Of a stretch of DNA of 64,000 bases, positions 1 to 10,860 are shown in pieces. A program made the position numbers and the translations under genes. The stretch's first letter is position 1. Every line of letters starts with the position of its first letter. Where the stretch lies: positions 29,264,001 through 29,328,000 of the forward strand of contig CM114272.1 of NCBI GenBank assembly GCA_050084515.1. Reading direction: 5' to 3'. Under the pieces are notes generated by a model. The model made no database searches and was not told the DNA's origin. It worked only from the letters and a program-made list of their open reading frames with translations. This stretch comes from Blasia pusilla (Eukaryota; Marchantiophyta; Marchantiopsida; Blasiales).

Positions 1-114
1 ATACCATCGGCAATTTAGATATCTTGCGTGATGGGAAAGTCGTCAGTCAATGATCGTTGGTTGGCTTCACGCGAAAGGTGCTAAGCATGGCATTCTCTTC
101 ATCTGCTGGTTTAG

Positions 115-322
115 GGAAGAAGCAGACGAGCTCTGCAGAACATTTGAAGAAGATGAAGGCAAAGAAAGGACAGCATCAGAAATGGCGGATGTGCTTTATC
201 ATGCGATGGTGCTGCTTGCAGTTCAAGACGTGAAGGTGCAAGATGTCTTGGAAGTTCTAAGGGGCCGTTTCTCGAAGTCCGGCATTGAGGAGAAGTCGAG
301 TAGGAAGGTTAAGGCACAGTAG
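115..322 (+). CDS. HISN2: HISN2 3'-terminal exon (phosphoribosyl-ATP pyrophosphatase domain of HisIE)
   Basis: Last exon of the plastid bifunctional HisIE enzyme. The E-type domain hydrolyses phosphoribosyl-ATP to phosphoribosyl-AMP; the I-type domain then opens the ring (steps 2 and 3 of histidine synthesis). Only the C-terminal part of the pyrophosphatase is inside the window. The residues EEADELCRTFEEDEGKERTA, then EMADVLYHAMVLL and DVLEVLRGRFSKSGIEEK, match the conserved acidic metal-binding helices of this family as I remember them in plants. The exon follows the acceptor ..ggtttag at 111-114; its first base completes an Arg codon, as expected from the family (REEADEL). TAG stop at 320-322. 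Bases 1-114 are intron. The upstream exons lie outside the window. The next gene downstream, AAAS, is on the same strand about 1.8 kb away. Confidence 0.9.
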
Positions 323-2089
323 AATCTGCCTTTTTGCCATTTTTGTCTTTCAGTATTGCACGTTTGGACCCGGACCCTTCAAATGAGGAAGTTTCGATCA
401 TTCTTGAAGAGCGTCCGTCTGTAAGTTTTTCGGATCACCAACGTTACATGAAGACAATCCAACACGATCCATCTTTGAGAACTGCTCAAAGACGATCCGC
501 CAAGAGAAATGCCGAGCATGTCGGAGTGAATCCAGAGTCGGTAATCTTGACTATTTTGGGAATCCAAGGTCACAGGGTCGTTCGTGGGCAGCTCAATGGC
601 TGCGGGCCCAGATGTACGCAAGTCCATGTTCTTTGGCGGATCCTGTCCATGTTTTTTAGACAAAGTTTTGCACGGTTTGTACACAGTAATTTGCAAGAGG
701 CCAGCAATTCCGGGAATAATTTAATACATGATGGGAAATCTTCACGAAAATTTGCAGGCATAGATGTGCCAATTTTGAGGTGTTTCATACTCATGTTCGA
801 TTGAAGTAACTGCTGTAGGGAGTGCTCGTGACGCATAGAAAGCGTAATCAACATACGCCTTGTTTACGCTGTTGAGTGTCGAAAACGGAAAGATTATGGC
901 TGATGTCTCCCCACGGTCATTCTTACGAAACGATTCGTCCAGACTGTCATTTACATCCTGCGAAACCCTCAATTTCTTTCCCAGGAGCGTCGTCCACTGG
1001 ATGTCGGTCCAGCTGACATGCTTTTCAGTCACCTCGTCCTTTCCGTGAGCCGAGTTCCCTCCTAGCTGACTCTCGCTCGAACATCCCCACATCTTCTTCC
1101 CACTAGTTTCCCCATCCGCAATATGTGTCCAACGCCTCCCAGATCGTCTCGCACTCCACTCCCTCGTGCCGAAATGTATATGTGCCACTCGAATTAATTC
1201 ATGCAGTGACCATGTCCACGGCCATTGGGAGTGGCTGGATCCGAGATCAACACTTTGGAGCCAAATCGTGAATCAGACCCTGTACAGAAATACCGCCCAC
1301 TGCCGCTTTCGAGGAGGATGCCAAATGGCGGATCCAATTTACATTTGTGGCATCCCACGGAGCAGTCAGCAGAAAAACGACACATCTGTGAGACGATCTC
1401 ACTGTGAAGTCCGTCTCTTCCATTGTCTTCTCCCCCACCTCATCGCACAGCGAAGCCCCAATTTTGCTGATCGAGTACTGATCCCTGTAGGGGATGGGTG
1501 AACACTCCCCGTCCCGAAGTTCACTGCGCACAAGAGCAGCGGTGCCTTTGCTTGACGTGGCGATGGAGGATTGGTCCGCTTGGATAGATCCACGGTGCCG
1601 GGAAAGACCCGCCAATTTTCGAAACCCCTAATTGGTGGCTCCAACACCACAGAACTAGTTGCCTGCGCGAGAGAGAGTGGAGCTGCACATTTTCTCCGGG
1701 CGGGCCAGTGAGGAGGTTCTTGGTGCCTTTATGCGTCTGCCTGTCGGTCTGGGTGTGGAGAAGCAGTCTGTTGGATTGCGCTGCATATAGTGCGAAGCTG
1801 TCCCCAATCGTTGCAGGTCTGCACTTCTTGGTGGAAGCGGATCGTGTGGGAGTTGGAGTTCAGCTCATGGGTTGTGAGCAGACGTGTTTGTACGCAGTCG
1901 GGATCTCTTGTGCCTCTGGTAGCAGATGTGGCGGATGGTGCTGCCTCTGCCCCCCTTTGTGCGTGATCAGCCTCATCTAGCGAAAGCGCTTTGATCTGGG
2001 GGTTGCTTTTGTCGTGCGGCTGGTCGAGCGTTATTGGCCAGAGTTATTGGCGGAGTCCGAGATCCTCAGGAGGGATTCGCGCAGACACA
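323..2089. other. HISN2-AAAS spacer with HISN2 3' UTR, AAAS promoter/5' UTR and possible coding relic
   Basis: No intact gene is supported. On the - strand, open stretches at about 1615-1247 and 1188-742 read like protein (for example VVFLLTAPWDATNVNWIRH and NKAYVDYAFYASRALP) but are in different frames with stops between them. I do not recognise the family. They could be a decayed gene or chance. The part from about 1660 to 2089 should hold the AAAS promoter and leader, with a GAGAGAGAGTGG tract near 1669. No TATA box or polyadenylation site could be assigned with confidence. Confidence 0.4.
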
Positions 2090-5000
2090 ATGCCGTTTGT
2101 TCCCGCTCCCGGCGAGCTCACCGTCTGCGAGATAAATCGCGATTTGCGTACTGTTCTCCCTCTCTTACAGTGCTCTCTTCCCGGGGCTACTTGTCCGGAT
2201 GATTGAATCTCACCGTTGCGTGTGTAGAGAGTTCAATTGTAGCGGATTCTGTTAAGTACTCGTCTGCTGAGAAATGACTATCTGGATGAAAGCTAGTTTC
2301 TTAAGAGAAAGGATTGGGGAATTTTGCCATTCGCGGACTCGCGACGGTCTCCGGTTCTGAATGTGTGCTTGAGGGTCTGTGCAGTGACGAGGAAAGACGA
2401 TTCCGAGAAAGCTGCGCAAGATGCCTACTCTAAGATTCTAGTGAGTGTACTCTCCACTACTCAGAGAAGCAATCGGTCTCTGGCAGAGCTGGATGGTAGA
2501 ATTTTAACCTACATGGCAATTTTGTTGTGATCTAGTAGTCGACTGCTAAGGTAAGAGACTTATGGTGGATGGTTTCCTGCACGTATTAAGAACCTCGAGT
2601 GTGGGATGGGGTTTTGCAGGGTAGGGTATATGCAAGCATACCGTTCCGAGTGAACCAGCCAGAGAATGGCTTTCGGAATGGACCCAATTCAGCCTACTAC
2701 GAGGATGAGCAAGCCAGGGAAGGGCCGCTGTCATACTATGATTCACCACTGCCAAGCACTAGCGGGGAGCGCAGGGGAGACATGATCGTCGAGGAAGACG
2801 GGCGCCGAGGATTCTTGGCGAAACAGCTGAGTGCGACCAAGAACTACCTCCATTCCGCTCTGCAGAGTGTAGTGGCCCCCTACCCAGAGGTGAGATTTTG
2901 GAATCCGCCTAAGCACCTTGGACTCATGCAAGCACTACTTAATAGTGATGTGTTTCATTTCTGTAAAGAACAGCTTTGCCAGGAATCCAGTCGTTTGTGA
3001 CTTTCTCAAGTTCCGACGCAGTTAAAATATAACACTTTTAAGCCGAATTCGTTCTCCACGATTCAGAGAAGATGGATCACAGAAGATCCTCAGTTGGTCC
3101 CAAGAATCCTGTGAGTGGCTGGGATTTGGTATGGGGAGCCTACTTTTGCCCTCATTCATGTGCCTCTTCTGGCGATTTGCCATCTCTCAGGCCTTTTGTA
3201 GGCCCAATTCATAGACAACTGCCTCCTCGTCTGTTGACGTATTGGTTATAGTGGAGGTCAGCTCCGCTTTAATTATCTGGGAAATGGGATTTGCTTGAGG
3301 AGGCCATATCCAAATTCCTCGTAAGGCAGCCGGTATGGCTCCCGTTCCTGCTCTTGGGCCCGCCTATAGTAATGAGCACTGCTTCTGCATCTCGACCAGT
3401 TAGTTGGATTGCATGGAAATGCTCCGTGGTTGCATCATAAACTGGGATGGGTAACTGTTTTGTCCGTATGGGATGAACTGCGATGGGATATGCAGTCATG
3501 GTGAGCTTTTCGTGAACCATTTGTAGCAGGCTTTTCTGATTCTTCCAATGCTAGCTAATTAGACTAAAATTAGCCTTGTACTAATTTCTCGCAGCCACAA
3601 GCAAGCTTCAAGTCTGATCGTTTCCAAGCCGTGAGTTGGCATAAACATAAGCACTGGCTAGCTTTCATTTCAAGTGCAGACCAGGTTCTCGAGTATGACT
3701 TCGAAGACCCAGGTACAATCCTTTTGGGTCGCTTAAGATTGACGCCTTTTCATGCCTATGTCTGCCCTCATTTGGATTTCTTTTGCATCTGCCACTCGCT
3801 AAATTGTGCTAGTTGATCACCTCACAGTTTTCTGCGACTTCTGTTCTAAAGATGTTGAAAGATGTCTCGCACTTGGAAACTTTTATGTTCCAGACGACCC
3901 TAGTTTCTAATCTGTGTTCTATATTCTTTTACTTACTGGTTGCGATATCCACCAGCCTTAACAGCTTTTTCTTAAACTTCTGTCTCATCTTCTTCCATTC
4001 ATGACAAATCAGTGGTATCACAATTTCAATTGTATTGGTCACAGAATCTAGAGACCCAGCTGTTCTGAGCAGTGATTCCCAAAGAGGTGTGGAGGCAGTG
4101 GAATGGAGGCCCAACAGTGGGGCCACTTTGTCAGTTGCTTGCAGGTTTGATATTCCCTGAACACACCTCAAGTATAATGTGTCTTCAACTAGGACTTAGT
4201 GGCTGTGGATTACTTCTTACAATTCCACAGAGGAAGCTCAAATCACCTCGTGTTGGTGGAAGTCTAGAGTTGTTATCGTGTCTAGTTTTCACCTGGATTC
4301 TTGTATCTGATCTGATTTTAGACACCAAGACATCAAAGTAATAATGGTTGACATTTTAGTTTGATCCCAGACCTTTAGTGCATTCCTATTGTTTGCAGAT
4401 GCATCATAGAAGTTTCGGTTTGATTTGCAGCTGCCCCATGAAACATGCTGTGTTCTTGAACTTGTTCTACTGCCTAACACGCAGTCCAACTTTGTGTTTT
4501 ATTCCAGGGGTGGTATCTGCATCTGGAGTGCTTCCTTCCCAGGAAATATTGCTCCTGTTAGAGCAGGAATTACTTCTATTTTGGGCACTCCACACAGAGG
4601 AACAGGAGCCAGATGGGCTTTGGTGGATTTTCTGAAGAGCCATGACAACAAACCTGTGACAGCGATATCATGGTGTCCAAGTGGTACACTTCTGGCCTCT
4701 GCATCGAGATATGATTCATCCATAACTATCTGGGATGTTTCTCAGGGTAAGTTGCATTTTATGACTCACCATCGCCTATGTTTGAGAGGAGTTGTGTGAC
4801 TTCTAGTAGAAACTATTGCACTCCCTAGCTTTTACAAGTTTTACCCTACATGATCTTATGAGCTTCATCGCAGTTCATGCAGTTAGTTACCCCTATATGG
4901 GCCTGGATTCTCTGCATTGTAACAGTAATTCAAATTACAAGTTTTGTTGTCCTCTTCATAACCTTCTTCTCTTCTTAGGTCTCTGGTTAGTTGTACTGGT

Positions 5001-7775
5001 TTCATCTACACTTCATTCCAAATCCATGATTAAGTTCCAGACCTTTCTCCCATGCAGTTCAACAGAGAAAATCTGGAACTTAAGGTTCGTAAGCTGCAGA
5101 AAATTTGGCTTTCTACTTATTTATTCCCTGAACTTTGGGGTCTGAGATTTCCCTAAGGCATGCTCTTCCTAGAATATTACTGAACTATTGAAGCAATGAT
5201 TGACTAACAACAGACCTTATTTGAACACTTTATGTGGGCATGGTGCACGTATTCCCCCTTATGTGCTTTGGGGAATAACAGGCAAAGGGAGTCCCTTGAG
5301 GCGAGGACTTGGGGGAATTTCTTTATTGAAGTGGTCACCAACTGGCGATTATTTAGTGTCTGCCAAACTGTAAGATCACTTATCTCTACGTTCTGTGAGC
5401 CTCTCTGCCCTTAAGTTTGACTCCAGTATAACTTAAGTTTGACTCCGTCATACTGTAAACATAATTTACAGTATGACGGGACAATCTGTTCCAGGATTAG
5501 ATTGCTACGGATCAGTTATTTCACCCTTGTCTACTGGAAGTTGGGAGAAGATATAGATTTGTGTCTAATATCACATTGCCCTGGCGTTTAACAGAAATGG
5601 GACTTTCAACCTGTGGGAGACAAATACGTGGACATCAGAACCGTGGTCTTCTGCTGGAGGCAACATTGTTGTAAGTGGTGCTCCATGAACCACCATGTAG
5701 TGAAATTGGTCTTGACCAGTGAAAAGGTTGAGAAGAGAGCTGTAGTCTCAACTTATTGTGTAGTGAATTTGGCCTAAGTGCCCAAGTGGGTAAGACAGGA
5801 TTTGAATTCTAACTTACGTGGGTCTCCATCAATCTTGATGGCTTTGTAAATGTGCTGTAGACCTTCAGATGAAGGGTAGCGTGGTTCATCGGTTCTCTCC
5901 ACAGCTTTGCAGTGGGTGCTTTGTGCATTTAAAGCCTTAAAATGACAATTTAGATGACAAGAAAATGGCCTTAAGATTAGTCCATAGTTTGGCAGTTCAG
6001 GTCATAGTGGTAGTGTACACAGAGCTACGGTCCAATAAATTGGACCGTTCTAATCACCTTGCTATTGTTTATGCTGCAGAGTGCCATGTGGGGTCCGGAT
6101 GGGCATGTTCTTTTGTCCGCTTTTGATGAATCGACCACGTTGGCAGCTCTGTATTTCCCAAGCAGACCACCTTCACTGGGTGGGACACCTCTTTCAAATT
6201 ATGGTTGTTCTGATACTATGGATTTGCATTTAGTCCATGGGTTTTCTATCTTCAACTGGCCAGTTCAGTTTGTCGTAGCAGTGGAATTCCTTCACTAGTA
6301 TGTCCCTACGGTGTGTTTTGGTCCACTATTGATACTTCTCCTTCCCATCTTTAATGTGGGTGAAGTGTGGACTTAAAGCATTCTGGTAACAGGTATGTGC
6401 TTTCAGTGCAACGACAAAATAGTGGACTGCGACCATGGCAGAGTCTTGGCGATAAGGACAACTCCGAATTAGGAATAAGACTGTCTGAAACCTTGGAAGT
6501 GTTTAGAGGAGGCTTAACTGACGAATTACGAAATTGCCTTTGGCAGATGTCCATCTTCTCCCCCTGGAGCTGCCCGAGCTGGAATCAGTCACTGGCGGGT
6601 TAGTTTTGTGCTCCTATACCTTTTGTCAGATAACAGTCTGGTTCTGAGCGTCCTTTTCCCCTTTAGGCCCAGTAGATTCTGTCTGGTACGTTTGTATGGT
6701 GGATCTAGTTTCTTTTGCTGAATCTAGTTCGTGTTGAGACGGTATTACCACCAACAACCCTCGCAGCCCACGACATCGTTCAGGATTCCTTCCTGAGCTT
6801 GAGAAATCAGCTTTATCTCTTTATTCGCCTGGTGTAGGCGGGGGAGCATCGAGAAAATGGCTTGGGATGGCACCGGTGAAAGGCTTGCAGTCTCTTACAG
6901 CGGAGGGGATGCCACGTACAGTGGACTCATAGCTATCTACGATACCAGGCACACTCCGATCGTCTCCACTACTTTCCTGTGAGTTCACATTTCCATTCTT
7001 CCTCCTCAGCATTTACCAATTCCACAACTCTTCTTACAGCGAGTGTTCCTAGATGCTAGTCATCATGTGAAGAGTTTCAATTTGCACCTCAACTGGAAGC
7101 GCGCAAGCAGTGTCGAGTCCAATGACCCACCTGCGCTGAATGTTGCTGCAGAGGATTCATCCGGGGGCCCGGGCTTTCTGTGAAGCCCTTGGCATTTGCC
7201 TTCCACGACAAGCTGAAGCAGGGTGCCCTCCTCGCTGTGGTACGTTTCAATTGACACTTTTGCCATCTGAGCCCGTCTTCCTGGAAAGCTGCCCTGCCAT
7301 AAATGAGTAAGTCTTGTGGTCGACCTAAGGGAGTCTGATGATGCTTCCAAGATGTTTCGATGAGCTCGTGCGAGCATTCAAGTAAATTCGCACATCCTAT
7401 GGACGATAGAAGACAGTCTTACGATGTGTCTAACATCATTCGATGTGGTCGTCCGGTGTCGTAGAAGGGTCGGTCCTATGGATTAGGGAGTCTACTACGA
7501 AGGCATCGCGTAAGGGAGTCTCGCGATGCCTCCGTCACCTTTCCATGCGCTCGTATGAGCATTCAAGTAAATCAGTAAATCCCATGGACGTCAGTAGGGA
7601 GTCTCGCGATGCTTCTAACGACGTTCTGCGGTCTTCGTGCACGCTTGTAAACGAGGCGGCCTTATGGACGACAAAGGGGAGCCGTGTGATGCGTCTAACA
7701 TTATTCGTTCTGCTCGCGCAGTGTTGGAGCTCTGGCGTGTGCTGCTCCTACCCTCTTCTATTCCGCGCACACTGA
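2090..7775 (+). CDS. AAAS: ALADIN nucleoporin (WD40 protein), complete 13-exon gene
   Basis: Structural WD40-repeat protein of the nuclear pore complex. Model: 2090-2147, 2385-2440, 2620-2889, 3595-3712, 4045-4144, 4508-4746, 5282-5369, 5595-5670, 6080-6179, 6547-6598, 6838-6978, 7152-7239, 7722-7775. The exons sum to 1440 nt (479 aa plus stop); every intron is GT-AG and each phase matches its neighbour. The start ATG gives MPFVPAPGELTVCEINRDL, matching the conserved plant ALADIN N-terminus. Further diagnostic blocks are VSWHKHKHWLAF, VEWRPNSGATLSVAC, GGICIWSASFPGN, SITIWDVSQG, LLKWSPTGDYL, TFNLWETNTWTSEPW, GLIAIYDTRHTPIVST and the C-terminal CCSYPLLFRAH. The WD40 blades span roughly residues 140 to 460. 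The length is close to that of the family, and nothing suggests loss of function. Intron 7 holds a perfect hairpin and intron 12 a tandem repeat running into the last acceptor. Confidence 0.95.
5445..5479. repeat. Perfect 15-bp hairpin in AAAS intron 7
   Basis: CCGTCATACTGTAAA at 5445-5459 and its exact reverse complement at 5465-5479 are separated by 5 nt. Just upstream, the 15-mer CTTAAGTTTGACTCC occurs twice 22 bp apart (near 5410 and 5432), so a direct and an inverted duplication lie side by side. Intronic, with no coding potential. Confidence 0.9.
7321..7745 (+). repeat. Degenerate ~80-bp tandem repeat, AAAS intron 12 into exon 13
   Basis: Five diverged units start near 7321, 7404, 7483, 7589 and 7669, each opening just after a shared TATGGA/CATGGA word. 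Common words are AGGGAGTCT, CGATGC, TCTAAC and GCTCGTGCGAG. Unit 3 is enlarged to about 106 bp by a partial internal copy. In unit 5 the word aligned to GCTCGTGCGAG reads GCTCGCGCAG, and its final AG is the 3' splice site of the last exon. Confidence 0.8.
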
Positions 7776-9988
7776 CGGACGAAAAGCGTCACGGTGTAGG
7801 AAAAATCCAGGATAGCTCGAGGTAGAGGGGCTGCTGACAACTTGCACGGGTGTGAAGACGCGTTTTATGACAAACAGTTCACACAAGTTGATGCGATTCG
7901 TCTGCAAACGCACTCAATGTCCCGAGCACTTTCACAAGAGGATAGCGGACTAAACGTCATTGTTCTCCTTATCTGTTACTCTCCTCTCCCGTTTTTCTCC
8001 TAAACCCTTTCAGCCCCACCAGCGATGGTGCGAGTAGGGTTTTAGCGCTAAACGTCTTCCAACGCCAGCAGAGTGTCTACGCAAAAGTCCGAACGGCCCA
8101 GTCCCCAATTTGTTCACTTGTCAGTCTTCGAATAAGAGACTTCTCTACTGAGCTACCGACTCCTGCAATTTAGGTTCCTCTACTCTTGAATGTACCAGAG
8201 GCTTGACATGTCCTCTATGGAAGCTAATCATCTAGATCTCTGATTGATTCTCGAGTCTGATTGATTCTTGAATCATCTTCTGCGCTTGCAGTCGGGCCCC
8301 ATTAACCTGTGCGAGATTCCGCTCCGTACCCTCGTTTCCCCTCCTGTCTATCCCACCTCTGCAAGCCCAGGCCCACGCTTAGGCCGCAAGCAATGATGCA
8401 ATGTGGTCCACAAATCGGGCTCATCGACACTTGGATGCATCGATACTGTCAGTCCGAAAAGTGTGCGTGTAGCTCAACAATCGTGCTCTCTTATTGAAAC
8501 GGTTGCCCTGCCACTTATGATGACAAAGTTTAGTTTGATCTACAAGCCAAGCGTCCCGTGCCCGCGAGTTCTCGTGGATATTCGCATGTCACCATTACCT
8601 ATTCGGACTCGCAACAACGAATTTATATTCCGGCGAACGCCCGTTCCTTGTAATGGAGTATTATGTATCATGTTCGAGTGGAGCAGTACATCGACGCCCT
8701 AGTCCCCGACGCCATAGTCCCCGTGCAAGGTCCAACCGGAGGAATTCGTACCACATCCAACATTTTCTCGCGATGGAAATTGCAATCTCAACAGCACCAC
8801 GGCCACCCGGCCCCACATCCGTCGCGAACGCACCTTTCACGCCCATGTGCGCGCGCACAGAAAGTTTATCTCTTCGTGAATTCCTCGGAGGCGGTATGAG
8901 ACGAAAAGCTTCTCTTACCGACGCCAGCGCGAGCGAGGGGAGCTTACTACCTAGTCCGTTTCTCCTCGTCCACGTTGGTTAGAGGGCTAATCACGAGAGG
9001 AGAAGGTCGTCTTTGTGGACGCGTGCAGAGCATAGAATGTACTTAGGGCCCAGAGGATTCTCCTCATCGAGGTGGGGCAGTATCCCACGTGGGCTGCAAA
9101 GAAAGCGCCGTCGCTCGGTAGAGGTACGCGCCATCGCAACTCGGGCTGAAACTCACTACTCCCTTTCCCAAAGAAGAGTCAAATCGTCTACCGAAGGGTT
9201 TCCCTGCTCGACGACAGCTCCCGTCGGCCGTCGCTTGTGACTGTCGCACGGATCTCCGCACTCGCTCCAGAATCGAACCTCGCGTCCAAGCGCATTCGGC
9301 TGGACGCGACATCTCTGCCTCCGAACCACATCCGCCCGTAGCTCATGCGCCGGACGGACTAGCCTCCGCTCGAAACCGAACATCCCCGGGGGGCTGGAAA
9401 CCATGTGCGTCCGCCCACAGCTCCTTCGCCGGACAATCGGACATTCCTCACCAAAAACCACATGCCGTCACAGCTCTTCGCTCCACCATGAATCCGGGCA
9501 TTCCGGGCTCCAATCATCCTCTCCACAGCATGCAATCCCTGATCGAAACCGTACGCCGCCACTCCTCCTCCGCTCGACGATCCTCAGACTTCTTTTCCTT
9601 TCCACTCATATCCCAAAAAATAAGTGAAGTCCTTTTTCAACAAAAACGTCCTTCTGTAGATCAATCAGAAAGTCCGCATGGATTCTTCATTTGCATGGAC
9701 GTTTGTTTCTGCGAAACCGGATCTCTTCCAACGTCCATACGAAGTTTTATTACTAATTAGATATCCGGAGCGAAGTATTCGAGAACTCGGGATTAATGAG
9801 GTTGTAAAAAGTGAAAAAACGTACTCTTCCGGTCCGATAAAAACCCATACGCCATCACAGCTCATTCGCTCCACGATCTACGGCTGTAAAGTAGGGCACT
9901 GTAGCGAAGGGAGGAGAACGGACGGCACTGAACGGAATCGGCAAGAACAGACTCGAGAGAGGAGGAGAAGTGGTACTTCTTGTCGGTC
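7776..9988. other. Intergenic DNA downstream of AAAS, no supported gene
   Basis: Contains the AAAS 3' UTR, then mixed-composition DNA with short overlapping open frames on both strands, none resembling a known protein. A loose motif of the form CCGTCACAGCTCNTTCGCTCC recurs near 9330, 9413, 9463 and 9850, suggesting an old dispersed or tandem repeat. A tRNA A-box-like word near 8140-8155 (- strand) lacks a matching B box. Confidence 0.5.
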
Positions 9989-10354
9989 GGGCCAGCGGAT
10001 GACGTGATCGGTGAAGGGGCGAGGGGACGACGAAGCAGTTTCTGGATGGATGGATCAGGAGGGCCAGCGGATGACGCGATCGGTGAAGGGGCGAGAGGAC
10101 GACGAAGCAATTTATGGATGGACGGAATCATGGATGGATCAGGAGGGCCAGTGGACGACGTGATCGGTGAAGGATATCTGGATGGATAGATGGATGAGTA
10201 GGGCCGGTGGATGACGTGATCGGTGAAGGGGCGAGGGGACGACGAAGCAATATCTGGATGGACGGAATCATGGATGGATGAGGAGGACCGGTGGATGACG
10301 TGATAGGTGAAGGGGCGAGGGGACGACGAAGCAATATCGGGATGGATGGATCAG
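9989..10354 (+). repeat. Minisatellite of five 56-84 bp units
   Basis: Units begin with GGGCCAGCGGATGACG or a variant at about 9989, 10061, 10145, 10201 and 10285, so the spacings are 72, 84, 56 and 84 bp. Each unit carries GTGATCGGTGAAGG, most carry GGGGCGAGGGGACGACGAAG, and the length differences come from GGATGGATGG tracts. Open frames exist on both strands only because the repeat lacks stops. Confidence 0.9.
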
Positions 10355-10722
10355 ACGTACGACGCTCCATGGAACCGGACCGACGTAGACGGACGTCAAC
10401 GTCAACAATCAACTAAAAGATAGACCTCTACCGAACGGAAGAGAATCCTTATCGGCGTACCAGGTGAGTTATTGTAATCTGATTAGTAGCAGGGGAAGAC
10501 CATACTTAGCTGGACCATGAGACCGCCGCTAACTATGGTCTTCGGTAACATGCTTTTAGTTCGAGTTCTATATATATAAACTCACTCTTCGTCATCGTGA
10601 GAATGAGTGTCATAAACTGGCCCAACTTTTGCCTAATCTTTTATTCATTCGTTTGTTTTCTTTCTTTATCTTGTGAGGCCCCTTGAGAAGTGGGAGAACA
10701 AAAGAAGGATGATGTCGAATTG

Positions 10723-10860
10723 ATGGATCCTAGAGAGGAAAAAAGGATGAGACGAGCTTCACTATATTGGGATGCTATTTCTCAAGAGATCCGCCAACGC
10801 CTTGATACATGGAATCGTTGTGGAGTGCTATCTACTTCAATTCAAACTGCTTCACCTTAA
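10723..10860 (+). CDS. Small open reading frame, 45 aa, unknown
   Basis: ATG at 10723 to TAA at 10858-10860 encodes a charged peptide beginning MDPREEKRMRRASLYWDAIS and followed by an amphipathic QEIRQRLDTWNR stretch. It sits alone in AT-rich DNA with no splice partners and no recognised domain. It may be a chance frame or a fragment of a mobile element coding region. It is listed because its composition is more protein-like than its surroundings. Confidence 0.2.
   Translation: MDPREEKRMRRASLYWDAISQEIRQRLDTWNRCGVLSTSIQTASP

Noticed and set aside
8110-8170. tRNA-like word GGTAGCTCAGTAGAG on the - strand
   Set aside because: It resembles an A box, but no T-arm/B box (GGTTCGANNCC) or closing acceptor stem was found.
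9989-10354. Open frames across the minisatellite on both strands
   Set aside because: They are produced by stop-free repeat units; there is no start context or domain.
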